DNA of 17,306 nt. Origin: an uncultured Johnsonella sp. Lineage in GTDB: Bacteria > Bacillota > Clostridia > Lachnospirales > Lachnospiraceae. Each line of letters starts with the position of its first letter. Position 1 is the first letter of the stretch. Below, piece by piece: positions 1-7,800 of this stretch. The position numbers and the translations under genes are program-made. The notes below the pieces were generated by a model. The model was not told where the DNA came from and did not search any database. It worked only from the letters and a program-made list of their open reading frames with translations. The stretch is taken from assembly GCA_905373785.1 (NCBI GenBank), contig CAJPUK010000034.1, positions 1 through 17,306 on the forward strand. Direction: 5' to 3'.

Positions 1-1368
1 CTTTGCCTGTACGGATACATCAAGTGCAGTTACTATCTCATCCGCAATCAAAACTTTGGGTTTAAGCGATAAGATTCTCGCAAGTGCAATTCTTTGTAAC
101 TGTCCGCCGCTTAATTGTGTAGGTTTTTTAACAAGTACTTCTTCACCTATTTGACAGGCGCCTAAAATATTAAGTATAAATTCTTTCTCTTCTTTTCTAG
201 GCACTATATTATAGTATCTTATAGGCTCTAACAAAGAAGTAAGTATATTAAGCCTCGGATCAAAGGCATCGAAGGGATTTTGAAATACTATCTGCACCTG
301 CCTTTTATACTCCCTGTCTTTTCCGTCAATTAAGCTGCCCTTATAATATATATTGCCAAAGCTTTCCTTATTAAGCCCTGATAAAATCATTGCCAGAGTA
401 GACTTACCTGAACCGCTTTCTCCTACTATGGCTGTACTTTCCCCCTCAAGTATGTCAATACTTATATCATCAATTGCCTTATTTTTCTTATTTCCTATAT
501 TATCACTATACTCTTTGCCTAAATTTTTTATAGAAAATAAAACCTCTTTTTTGATATTATCAGCACTTACTTCTTTTTCTCTATCCCATGCATGATAAAG
601 TTTTTTAGTTTCGGCAACTATATCCTTCGTTACTTCCTCACTCGGGCTGTTAATTATTTCCTTTATCTTTCCGCTTTCTATTATCCTGCCCTCACTCATA
701 ACCAAAGCTTTGTCGCAAAGTCTTGAAATCAGCCCCAGATTATGACTTATAAATATAAGCGGCAAACCCTTTTTTTCAGATAAATCCTTAATAAATTCTA
801 TAAATTTGATTTGTGATATTACATCTAAACTGGTCGTAGGTTCATCCGCTATAATAAGTTTCGGCTCGGTTAGAAGTGTCAGTGCTATAAATACCCTTTG
901 GCGCATACCGCCGCTTAATTGATGCGGAAAAGATCTTAAGACCCTTTTGGCATCAAGATCAAGTTCTTCAAGGCTGTCTATCAGCATTTTTTCAAGCTCC
1001 GCCTTAGAAAGCTTATGGTGTTTTTTTATAGTCCTATACATCTGAGCGGAAATTTTTTCATAAGGGTTAAGAGCATTGATGGAGTCTTGAAAAATCATTG
1101 CAATCTTAGAACCTATATATTGTCTTCTTTTGTTTTCAGGAAGGCTTCTTATATCAACTCCGTCAAGTATTATCTGCCCCTTTATATCTGCACTCTCGCT
1201 AAGCAAGTCCATTATCGTATACATAGTTACACTTTTTCCGGAGCCGCTCTCACCGAAAATCCCGAGCTTTTCTTTAGCCGACAAGGAAAAACTTATTCCT
1301 TTAATTATATTTTCTCCTATAGACACTTCCAAGTCATTTACCTTTAATAACTCTTTATTCTCCATCAT
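1..1368 (-). CDS. Dipeptide/nickel-type ABC transporter ATP-binding protein, two fused ATPase modules (C-terminus cut by window edge)
   Basis: This is the energy-coupling subunit of an oligopeptide/nickel-family importer. It hydrolyses ATP on the cytoplasmic face. The 456 visible residues hold two complete-looking ABC modules in one chain. Module 1 has Walker A GESGSGKS (about 39-46), signature LSGGM (151-155), Walker B LIIADEP (171-177) and the switch His in FISHN. Module 2 has Walker A GESGSGKST (316-324), signature LSGGQ (419-423) and Walker B VLIADE (439-444), followed by ALDVSVQ where the sequence runs off the edge. Such DppD-DppF fusions are known in the family (GsiA and YejF of E. coli). 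The start is ATG at 1368, directly after the upstream permease stop codon and preceded by AAAGGAG; a second ATG follows at once and cannot be excluded. It is the last visible gene of the operon. Module 2 has DEIVTALD where DEPVSALD is usual, a mild variant. Confidence 0.95.
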   Translation of the reverse strand, partial: MMENKELLKVNDLEVSIGENIIKGISFSLSAKEKLGIFGESGSGKSVTMYTIMDLLSESADIKGQIILDGVDIRSLPENKRRQYIGSKIAMIFQDSINALNPYEKISAQMYRTIKKHHKLSKAELEKMLIDSLEELDLDAKRVLRSFPHQLSGGMRQRVFIALTLLTEPKLIIADEPTTSLDVISQIKFIEFIKDLSEKKGLPLIFISHNLGLISRLCDKALVMSEGRIIESGKIKEIINSPSEEVTKDIVAETKKLYHAWDREKEVSADNIKKEVLFSIKNLGKEYSDNIGNKKNKAIDDISIDILEGESTAIVGESGSGKSTLAMILSGLNKESFGNIYYKGSLIDGKDREYKRQVQIVFQNPFDAFDPRLNILTSLLEPIRYYNIVPRKEEKEFILNILGACQIGEEVLVKKPTQLSGGQLQRIALARILSLKPKVLIADEIVTALDVSVQAK

Positions 1369-2154
1369 CTACTCTCCTTTTGCATCCATCAGAATATAAC
1401 TTGAAAATGCAATAATAAATATACCAAGTGTTGGCCAAAGTAAAAGCAGGGGTCTTTCTATAATATATATCCTATATTGGTACAGTAAAGCTCCCCAGTC
1501 CGGCTTTGTAATATCCGCTCCCAGCCCTATAAAAGAAAGTGCGGCATATTGGAGTGCTATGGAGCTTGCCTTATTTCCAAGGGCGGTATATATGGGCGGC
1601 ATAATATTTGGTATAATATGCTTTGTGATGATCCTCATGGAATTTATCCCCATAGCTTTTTCAGACAGAATAAAGCCCCTTGTTTTTACCTCTTTGGTAA
1701 GTATCATGGCTTGATTGGCATAGTCTCCTATACCCGATATTCCAAGGGCTATGCCGGCACTTATAGGGTTGAGCCCGAATATTGCCGAAAAAATAAGTGC
1801 TAAGATAAATGTAGGCACTATCATCATAAGATCCGTTACAAATTGAATCACAAGCTCTACACTTTTACCGTAATAACCTCCAAGCGTACCCATAAGTACG
1901 CCTATACTAAGAGAAATCACACAGGCTATCAATATTGTAAGTAAGGTTCTTACCGCTCCGTCTATCATTAACGAGTATATATCTCTTCCCAGATGATCGG
2001 TTCCGAAGTAATGTTTAGAGGACATAGCGGCAAATGTATCCGTAAGATCTGTTGTAGTCGCATCCTGATAACCTTGTTTTAATATATTAAAAATAAATGC
2101 CGAGGCTATTATCAGCAGTATAATAATTATTAATTTAACTTTCTTACTGTTCAT
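1369..2154 (-). CDS. ABC transporter permease, DppC/OppC-like
   Basis: This is the second membrane subunit of the peptide/nickel-type importer. It has 261 residues from the preferred start. An N-terminal hydrophobic segment (about 7-23) precedes the family hallmark HYFGTDHLGRDIYS, then come four or five more membrane segments. The cytoplasmic coupling (EAA) loop is near EKAMGINSMRIITKHIIPN. The reading frame stays open upstream to 2217, but the start chosen is ATG at 2154. There the sequence reads TAATG, so the start shares one base with the stop of the preceding permease gene, which indicates translational coupling. The longer version would overlap the upstream gene by 64 bases and add a non-hydrophobic tail unlike the family. 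A weak GGGGG ribosome site lies about 10 bases upstream. The gene ends directly against the ATPase start. Confidence 0.93.
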   Translation of the reverse strand: MNSKKVKLIIIILLIIASAFIFNILKQGYQDATTTDLTDTFAAMSSKHYFGTDHLGRDIYSLMIDGAVRTLLTILIACVISLSIGVLMGTLGGYYGKSVELVIQFVTDLMMIVPTFILALIFSAIFGLNPISAGIALGISGIGDYANQAMILTKEVKTRGFILSEKAMGINSMRIITKHIIPNIMPPIYTALGNKASSIALQYAALSFIGLGADITKPDWGALLYQYRIYIIERPLLLLWPTLGIFIIAFSSYILMDAKGE

Positions 2155-3068
2155 TATTTTCTTGCCCCCAATGCTCTTATTAATACCAAAAATACCAAAT
2201 GTACCATAAGCATCCACAGTACTATAAAAAACATATAGGACTGAATTACATTATAATCTCTTTGTGCAATGCTGTTTACTAAAAAGAAACTTACCCCCGG
2301 TACGGCAAATACGAATTCAACCACAGCCGTCCCTCCTATTACCCATGAGAATTTACTTATCATAGCTGAGCAAAGCCCTATAAGTGCCGGTCTTAATCCG
2401 CTGCTTAATAAAACCTGCCTGTATAAAAAGCCTCTGGCAACCTCAGCTCTTATGTAAGCCTGCTTTTTAATATCTAAAAAGTGCTTTCTCATAATTCTTG
2501 CAATACTTCCTACCGAACTTAACATTACCATAAGTATTGCCAAGGTGATTTTTACCCTAATATCACCGGTAAATATCTTAGCTAATTTATATTTTACGCC
2601 TATATAATATATAATAATTACCGAAAGTATAAAGGTCGGTATGCTTTGCGAAAATAAAGATATTGCCGCAGTAAATCTGTCAAAAAAACCTCCTTTTTTA
2701 AGTGCGGCAAGATACCCTGCGAAAAATCCGAGTACTGCCGCCAGTGTTATACCGCCAAGCCCCAGTGTGAGTGAATATGGCATGGCTTTAAAAATTTCAG
2801 CCCTTATATCCTGCTTTGTAATCAAAGAACGACCCCAGTCTCCTTTTATAAAGGCTTCAATCCACTTGATATACTGTATATATAAAGGCTTATCAAGTCC
2901 AAGCTGTGCCGCAATCACTCTTTTATTCTCTACCGTAGGCGCAAGTTCCAACTGCTGTAAAAGAAGGTCTATCGGACCTACAGGCAAAAACCTTGTAAGT
3001 ATAAATAAAGCAACGGACATAATAAATAATAAGGCTATATATTTAATTATAATTTTAATATATGACAC
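2154..3068 (-). CDS. ABC transporter permease, DppB/OppB-like
   Basis: This is the first membrane subunit of the importer, 304 residues, a normal family length. It opens with a membrane helix (about 7-27). The periplasm-equivalent N-terminal loop contains QLGLDKPLYIQYIKW and GDWGRS, both typical of DppB-type permeases, and at least five further membrane segments follow. The coupling loop is near YIRAEVARGFLYRQVLLSSGLRPAL. The start is a GTG at 3068, supported by an AGGGGG ribosome site 5-6 bases upstream. The gene lies 65 bases downstream of the binding-protein gene, with a strong hairpin between them, and overlaps the next permease by one base. The family assignment is secure; the substrate cannot be read from the sequence. 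Confidence 0.94.
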   Translation of the reverse strand: MSYIKIIIKYIALLFIMSVALFILTRFLPVGPIDLLLQQLELAPTVENKRVIAAQLGLDKPLYIQYIKWIEAFIKGDWGRSLITKQDIRAEIFKAMPYSLTLGLGGITLAAVLGFFAGYLAALKKGGFFDRFTAAISLFSQSIPTFILSVIIIYYIGVKYKLAKIFTGDIRVKITLAILMVMLSSVGSIARIMRKHFLDIKKQAYIRAEVARGFLYRQVLLSSGLRPALIGLCSAMISKFSWVIGGTAVVEFVFAVPGVSFFLVNSIAQRDYNVIQSYMFFIVLWMLMVHLVFLVLIRALGARK

Positions 3069-3086
3069 AATTCCCCCTATTTAAAA

Positions 3087-3120
3087 GCGGTCTCTAGGCT
3101 AATCAAAGCCTATAGACCGC
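3087..3120 (-). terminator. Intra-operon hairpin between binding-protein and permease genes (partial terminator or RNA stabiliser)
   Basis: Two 14-base arms (3087-3100 and 3107-3120) pair with a single mismatch around a 6-base loop. On the transcribed minus strand the stem is followed by TTTTAAAT, a short and interrupted U-tract. It sits 13 bases after the binding-protein stop codon and ends 18 bases before the permease start codon. Its position suggests leaky termination or 3'-end protection, giving more binding protein than permease, as in the malE-malF arrangement. The function is inferred. Confidence 0.7.
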
Positions 3121-3133
3121 AAATTCAAGTTAC

Positions 3134-4690
3134 TTATTTCATTAATTGATCATTTACTATGTAGTAGTCTCCGTTATACGGCTGATAGTTTGCAAGTTTT
3201 TCTGAAACCGCTATATGCCACTGCGGATCTATAAGGTAAAGTACAGGCAGATCCTTTGCTACAAGTTCCTGTGCCTTCTTTGAAAGCTCTACCCTCTTAG
3301 CATAATCAGACTCGCTTCCAAGCTCGTCAAGAAGCTTATCCATCTCCTCTGATGAATATCCGGTAAAGTTCTTTGCTCCTTCGGTTCTAAAGAACTGATT
3401 AAGTGCAAAGCTCGGATCTGCTGTAGGTGCGGTATGCTGTGCATAAAGTATCAAGTCAAACTCTCCTGCCTTTGCCGCCTTGTCTATACCGTCAACAACT
3501 TCGGTACTGACCTCAAAACCGAGTTCCTTAAGCTGTGAAGTCATTACCTGCATAATTACGGATAAGTCAGGTCTTGAAGGATAGGTTACTATCTTAATTG
3601 TAAGTTTCTTACCGTCCTTTTCTCTTACTCCGTCCTTTAATACCCAGCCTGCCTCATCAAGCAAGCTCTTCGCCTTCTCTACATCTGTTTTAAGTACCAC
3701 ATCTCCTGCAAAATCATAGTAGTGTGCAAAAAAACCGTTTGCAATCTTTCCGCCTGAGAGAGCCTTTAAGTAATCCTCTCTGTTAATTCCAAGATTTACC
3801 GCCTCTCTTACGGTGTAATCCTTATATATCTCACTATTTAGGTTAAACATTCCGAAGTATTGATAGCCTGCTTCAATGGTCTTAACAATCTTACCTGAAC
3901 TCTCAAACATCTTTGCAACTTCAGGAGTTATGGTAAATGCCATATCAATCTCTCCTGACTCAAATGCAAGTTTCAAAGCTGAAGCATCATTAAACTTCAT
4001 TATCTTAATATTAGGTCTCTTATCCGCATCGGGATACTCGGGATTAGGTGTTAAGCTTGTTTCAATATTCTCTTTAAGCTCTTTTATAACATACGGACCT
4101 GTATATACGAAACTTCCATCATCAAGTTTCTTAAACACTATATTTGACCACTCGGTTAAAAGTGAATCAAGTCTTTGTAAAGGTCTTTCAGTTTTAATCT
4201 CAAGTGTCTTGTCATCCGTTGCAGTAAAACTTACAACGCCTGCGGTAGCATTTGACAACTGGTTCTTAGTCTGAATCAGGTTCATACAGTCTGCAATAGC
4301 TTTGGCATCCGCTAAATCTCCGTTGGAAAACTTAGCCTCATTTTTAGTAACAGCCTTCCATGTCAGATCGTCAACTTTTTCAAAAGAATCAATAAATCTT
4401 GAGTAAAGCTTTCCGTCCTTATCTACCATAAAGACTGTCTCACTCACTCCGTCACTGGTCAAAGACCATGGCACTGAGCTGTCTGTAGGGTCGGTATTGG
4501 AAATAACCCAGGTCTGACCTATGATGATTTCATCAGAATTCACTGTCTTTGCCGCTTCACTTTCTTGTGTACTTTCGTGTGAAGCTTCCTGTGTCTGACT
4601 TTCGGCAACTGTTGTTTCTTTTGTACTTTGGCAAGCTCCAAGCAAAGCTGCGGTCAAAGCCAAAAGAAGCCATAAAGATTTCTTTTTCAT
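3134..4690 (-). CDS. Peptide/nickel-type ABC transporter substrate-binding lipoprotein (SBP_bac_5 family)
   Basis: This is the extracytoplasmic receptor of the importer, 518 residues. The N-terminus is a lipoprotein signal: a KKK start, a hydrophobic core and lipobox LLGAC with the lipidated Cys at residue 20. A Ser/Thr/Glu/Gln-rich linker follows, then a family-5 solute-binding fold with the characteristic SNGDLADAKAIADCMN region, YTGPYVIKE and a DPSFALNQFF segment near the C-terminus. The start is ATG at 4690, behind AGAAGGAG and directly before the signal peptide. An in-frame TTG at 4759 would add 23 basic residues in front of the signal and is rejected. It is the first gene of the operon, 108 bases downstream of a good promoter. 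The ADPSFALNQFFRTEG-type region recalls nickel/metallophore receptors such as NikA and CntA, but this is only an impression; a peptide substrate is equally possible. Confidence 0.93.
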   Translation of the reverse strand: MKKKSLWLLLALTAALLGACQSTKETTVAESQTQEASHESTQESEAAKTVNSDEIIIGQTWVISNTDPTDSSVPWSLTSDGVSETVFMVDKDGKLYSRFIDSFEKVDDLTWKAVTKNEAKFSNGDLADAKAIADCMNLIQTKNQLSNATAGVVSFTATDDKTLEIKTERPLQRLDSLLTEWSNIVFKKLDDGSFVYTGPYVIKELKENIETSLTPNPEYPDADKRPNIKIMKFNDASALKLAFESGEIDMAFTITPEVAKMFESSGKIVKTIEAGYQYFGMFNLNSEIYKDYTVREAVNLGINREDYLKALSGGKIANGFFAHYYDFAGDVVLKTDVEKAKSLLDEAGWVLKDGVREKDGKKLTIKIVTYPSRPDLSVIMQVMTSQLKELGFEVSTEVVDGIDKAAKAGEFDLILYAQHTAPTADPSFALNQFFRTEGAKNFTGYSSEEMDKLLDELGSESDYAKRVELSKKAQELVAKDLPVLYLIDPQWHIAVSEKLANYQPYNGDYYIVNDQLMK

Positions 4691-4804
4691 AAATAAAAGT
4701 CTCCTTCTTAATCGTACATCAACTTTAGAATAAAACTTCTTCCTAATTTGTCTCCTCAAAAACAGGTTGAAGTTTTATAGGAAAATATTCATTTCCCATA
4801 CATT

Positions 4805-4833
4805 ATTATAAAGAAAACTCACATATCAGGCAA
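4805..4833 (-). promoter_or_regulatory. Predicted sigma-A promoter of the ABC importer operon
   Basis: On the minus strand TTGCCT (4828-4833) is followed by exactly 17 bases and then a perfect TATAAT (4805-4810). Transcription would begin near 4798, giving a leader of about 108 nucleotides before the binding-protein start at 4690. No riboswitch or operator is recognised in the leader. Confidence 0.7.
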
Positions 4834-4963
4834 GTATTTATATTGTATTTATATTGCATATTATATGCCGTGATTTTCTATGTTTTTATGCTCCGGTTAA
4901 ACTATTTTTGAAATATAGTGAATTTAATGTTATATACCAAGCAATATATCTATAAATAATTAA

Positions 4964-5061
4964 GGGCTGTTGCATTTTAAGATTTTCACACAAGCTGTGT
5001 AGCAAAACTCTACTCAAATGCCACTATAGCTTATGCATAGTCTCTATTTTGCAACAGCCCC
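4964..5061. repeat. 98-bp MITE-like or IS-remnant element with 11-bp terminal inverted repeats
   Basis: GGGCTGTTGCA at 4964-4974 is exactly inverted at 5050-5060, and the right end carries one extra G (5061). Ends beginning GGGGCTGTTGCA followed by AAA are characteristic of several bacterial IS groups. The interior (about 75 bases) holds no transposase coding and two small imperfect palindromes (near 4988-5000 and 5023-5040). No target-site duplication was seen on the flanks. The stretch 4691-5121 contains no gene apart from the importer promoter and leader. Because this inverted repeat lies downstream of the GH18 gene, it could also act as its transcript end. Confidence 0.5.
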
Positions 5062-5121
5062 ATGCTAAAAACTATTCTATTAATTTAACTTTTTTAATAC
5101 TCGATTAATGTGGTTTAGGCA

Positions 5122-6789
5122 TTAATACCTGATTATTGACCAGACAGAGCTCGGCTCAAGTCCAAGTCTCCAAACCGCTACACCTGCAAGAGAGTTTTCT
5201 TTTATAAGTTTCATCTTAAGTTCCAGTGATTTTTCATCTTCCAACCACATATAGTAGCTTTCGCTTGAGGATATAAGCTCCACATAATTTTGTCCCAGCT
5301 CCTCGTTCCACTTGGGACTTAAGTTCTTTTCTAAAACCCATTTAAGAGAGGCTTCTATTCCAAGTGCCTGGCTGCTAAGCTTACCTCTTTCTTCCTTCCA
5401 TAGTCTTGTATACAGGGGCACTGCATTGATAAGTTTTTCCCTCGGTACTTCTTTTAGGCTGTCTTCTATAGCGGACTTTACAAAATTAATAGAGGCTACA
5501 CTGCCCTTATCGGAGCCCGAATAATGCTCATCATAGCCCATATTTATAATATAGTCCGCAACTTCCGCCTGCTTTGCTCTGGCATAAAACTTATTATATG
5601 CCGCATAGGAAGGGTTATCTATGGAAAGAATCAGCTTGTTTTTTCTTGTATACACTGAAAGTTCCCTTATAAATTGTATATAATACTTTGCTCCCTCCGC
5701 ATTGATTCCTTCAAAATCAAGATTAATTCCGTCAAGCTCGTAAGTAATTGCATCATTTACAAGTTTTTCTATTAATAATTTTCTGACACTGCTTTTTTTT
5801 AGCAGTTTTACCGTGCTGACCTTTTTATTTAAGTTATCTACAAGCCCCCATACCTGCAAGCCCATCTCATGTGCCTTTATTACATAGTCCTTACTTGCAT
5901 AGGATGTGTAATTGCCCTCGTTATCACTTAATGAGAACCAGGTCGGTGATATAACATTCATTCCCGAAGTTCCTGCCACCAGGCTTTCCATATTTTTATT
6001 GGCATCCGGATTGCTGACCTGATGCCATCCGAGAACTACCGGCTCACCCAAACTTATATTGCTGTACTCAGGCTTTGTAAATTCACTTATATTTACAACA
6101 TAGTCCACACTTTCCAAATTCTTAAATTGTACATACCCCCAATCTCCCTTATCGGTATATGCCTTGATCCATTTTTTATTTTTTCCCGTCAAATCATCAC
6201 CGGTTACAGAACTTCCAAGTATATACACATTTTCTTCTGTTTCCAGATCTGCAACTATATCCGCCTTTATGCTTTCACCGCTCCTTAGTTTTGATTTTTT
6301 TCTAAGCCTTGCAGCTATAAGACTGACACTATTATCATATATGTATATTTTTTTAATATCTGTGTCTACAAAACTTCTTAAATTTACATTAGTGTATTTT
6401 TTTATCAGACTTACAGACACATAGGGTGTATTTCCTGATTTTATAAATGCCTTTTTCCCTTCCGATATGTAATTCTCATCCATGTATATGATTTCTTCAG
6501 GCAGTGTATACAGCAGTAAGTTTTCCTCACTGTCCCAAAAAAACTTGTCATTTAATATCGCCGCTGCCCAATCATACGGCAAATACACCTCTTGGTCCTT
6601 TTCTATAGCACTTGCCTTTTGTAGACCGTCATTATAGATTATAGCTACCTGCTTGTCTTTTACACCATAATATGTACTCTGATCCACCCTCTTACTTGAA
6701 GGCATAAACATAGTTACATATATATAAACTGCCGCACTTATAAGAGTCAGCAAAATAACAAACAAATACACACTCTTGCCGTTTCTCAT
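5122..6789 (-). CDS. Membrane-anchored SH3-domain/glycoside hydrolase family 18 protein (YaaH/SleL-like catalytic domain)
   Basis: This 555-residue protein probably cleaves an N-acetylglucosamine-containing polymer, most likely peptidoglycan, outside the membrane. An N-terminal hydrophobic segment (about 7-27) has no clear signal-peptidase site, so it likely anchors the protein. Residues about 40-150 resemble the beta-rich domain common in front of clostridial wall hydrolases, and about 160-232 is an SH3b-like segment ending WIKAYTDKGDWGYVQF. The GH18 barrel spans about 245-550. Its signature DGINLDFE (353-360) keeps the catalytic Glu360 and Asp358, and MGYDEH (417-422) matches the spore-cortex-lytic YaaH/SleL subgroup. 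The start is ATG at 6789 behind AGGAGG; an upstream in-frame TTG overlaps that ribosome site. The gene is monocistronic, with its own extended -10 promoter. Nothing else in the window concerns sporulation, so a vegetative wall role is equally possible. Confidence 0.9.
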   Translation of the reverse strand: MRNGKSVYLFVILLTLISAAVYIYVTMFMPSSKRVDQSTYYGVKDKQVAIIYNDGLQKASAIEKDQEVYLPYDWAAAILNDKFFWDSEENLLLYTLPEEIIYMDENYISEGKKAFIKSGNTPYVSVSLIKKYTNVNLRSFVDTDIKKIYIYDNSVSLIAARLRKKSKLRSGESIKADIVADLETEENVYILGSSVTGDDLTGKNKKWIKAYTDKGDWGYVQFKNLESVDYVVNISEFTKPEYSNISLGEPVVLGWHQVSNPDANKNMESLVAGTSGMNVISPTWFSLSDNEGNYTSYASKDYVIKAHEMGLQVWGLVDNLNKKVSTVKLLKKSSVRKLLIEKLVNDAITYELDGINLDFEGINAEGAKYYIQFIRELSVYTRKNKLILSIDNPSYAAYNKFYARAKQAEVADYIINMGYDEHYSGSDKGSVASINFVKSAIEDSLKEVPREKLINAVPLYTRLWKEERGKLSSQALGIEASLKWVLEKNLSPKWNEELGQNYVELISSSESYYMWLEDEKSLELKMKLIKENSLAGVAVWRLGLEPSSVWSIIRY

Positions 6790-6857
6790 TAAAAAACATC
6801 CTCCTAATCGGTTTTGCAATATTGGATTCTTTCAAAGCCATTGCCAAATGTCATGAT

Positions 6858-6886
6858 ATTATACCACAGCTTATCATAAAAAAGTA
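6858..6886 (-). promoter_or_regulatory. Predicted extended -10 promoter of the GH18 gene
   Basis: On the minus strand a perfect TATAAT (6858-6863) is preceded by TGG, the extended -10 arrangement. A weak -35, TACTTT, lies 17 bases further upstream (6881-6886). The predicted start near 6851 gives a leader of about 60 bases before the ATG at 6789. Confidence 0.5.
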
Positions 6887-6928
6887 TGAAGTTACTATAA
6901 ACTTGATGTCAGCATATTTTATATATTT

Positions 6929-6974
6929 AAAAGAGACCGCTTATCCGTATATTTTAGACAGGCAGTCTCTTTTT
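6929..6974 (-). terminator. Hairpin terminator downstream of the small gene at 6986-7213
   Basis: AAAAGAGACCGC (6929-6940) pairs with GCAGTCTCTTTT (6962-6973) in 11 of 12 positions around a 21-base loop. On the minus strand the stem ends in CTCTTTTAAAT, a plausible U-tract. It begins 12 bases after the stop codon of the small minus-strand gene. The arms end in A4 and T4 and could also work on the plus strand. Confidence 0.55.
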
Positions 6975-6985
6975 AGACTTATACG

Positions 6986-7213
6986 TTATTCAATTAAATT
7001 TATTTTATCAAATCTTATTTCTTTTATTCTGCCGGTACTCTTATCTTCTATATAATCCGGCATGTAACAAGTGCCCCTTTCGCAGACACTGAGCATCTCT
7101 TTGATTTCATATATACTACATTCACAACCGTCAACATATACCTCTACTCCGCTTAATCTAAGCTTAAGTATTTGTTCTATATAATTATTTTGTTTTTTCA
7201 AGCTATACTCCAT
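6986..7213 (-). CDS. Small conserved-looking hypothetical protein, 75 residues
   Basis: I cannot name a function. The product is soluble and charged, with an N-terminal predicted helix (about 4-20), a central VEVYVDG strand and turn (23-29), and a C-terminal YMPDYIEDKSTGRIKEIRFDKI stretch that reads like genuine coding sequence, resembling short clostridial hypothetical proteins as I recall them. Cysteines sit at 30, 32, 44 and 49, with the first two as a Cys-Glu-Cys pair. The start is uncertain: ATG at 7213 has no clear ribosome site, and an upstream ATG at 7249 would add 12 mostly hydrophobic residues behind only a weak GGA. A terminator hairpin directly follows the stop codon, which supports a real transcription unit. 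No close promoter was recognised. Confidence 0.5.
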   Translation of the reverse strand: MEYSLKKQNNYIEQILKLRLSGVEVYVDGCECSIYEIKEMLSVCERGTCYMPDYIEDKSTGRIKEIRFDKINLIE

Positions 7214-7800
7214 AAATAAATTAATTATCTTTATCAAACACCAAACCATAAGAAGATTTCCGTAACATACACTATATATTTCCTAACTTATATAGAAATT
7301 TTTCGGTGTTTAATAAACTAAACATTTATTTATATAGGCATTATCGGAGTCAGTTATTATTAAAAAATAGCTGTGATTGCAATTGCCTTATTTCAAAAAG
7401 TGAACTTAAATCAATAATTATACAATTGTAAAGCTCCTTATTGTATAATTCATGTTATCCGTTTTAGCATAATAATCCACATTCGCTATACTAAATACCT
7501 TTTCTCTTCACTTTTATTATTATACTTTGAATATTTTTCTATAGTCTTCATGCGAATTAACATGAATTTTATCAACAAGTGCAGCACTATGCTAACTTGC
7601 ACCTGCTGATTCGGATAAGGCTGCAACCGCAATATTAAAAGATGGCTGTATATTTTGCTTAGAGCAGCTTTTATAGTTTTTCTTTCACTTCTTAAACTTT
7701 TTTATCCCGGCTTTTTATATCACTTTCTTTTCTGTTTCGGATTTTACTGATTCCCAAAAACTACATAAGCTATGTTTCAGTAAGTGTATATGGCAAAGAA
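7214..7800. other. Gene-poor AT-rich stretch with isolated hairpins
   Basis: No intact reading frame is supported here. A perfect 11-base inverted repeat, AATTATACAAT (7416-7426) against ATTGTATAATT (7440-7450), forms an AT-only hairpin without a clear U-tract. On the minus strand, scattered coding-like pieces continue downstream of the degenerate kinase gene in shifting frames, for example WESVKSETEKKVI near 7702-7742 and a run ending DKIHVNSHEDYRKIFK near 7530-7580. The decayed gene may therefore extend this far, but I cannot prove it. Confidence 0.4.

Noticed and set aside
2155..2217. Longer DppC-like permease start at 2217
   Set aside because: It would overlap the upstream permease by 64 bases; the TAATG overlap at 2154 is the usual coupled arrangement and gives a family-like N-terminus.
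2641..3084. 147-residue plus-strand open frame across the DppB-like permease
   Set aside because: It is a shadow of a confidently identified permease gene and lacks a ribosome site.
4691..4759. Longer binding-protein start (TTG at 4759)
   Set aside because: It would place 23 highly basic residues before a standard lipoprotein signal; ATG at 4690 has a good AGAAGGAG and the expected signal peptide.
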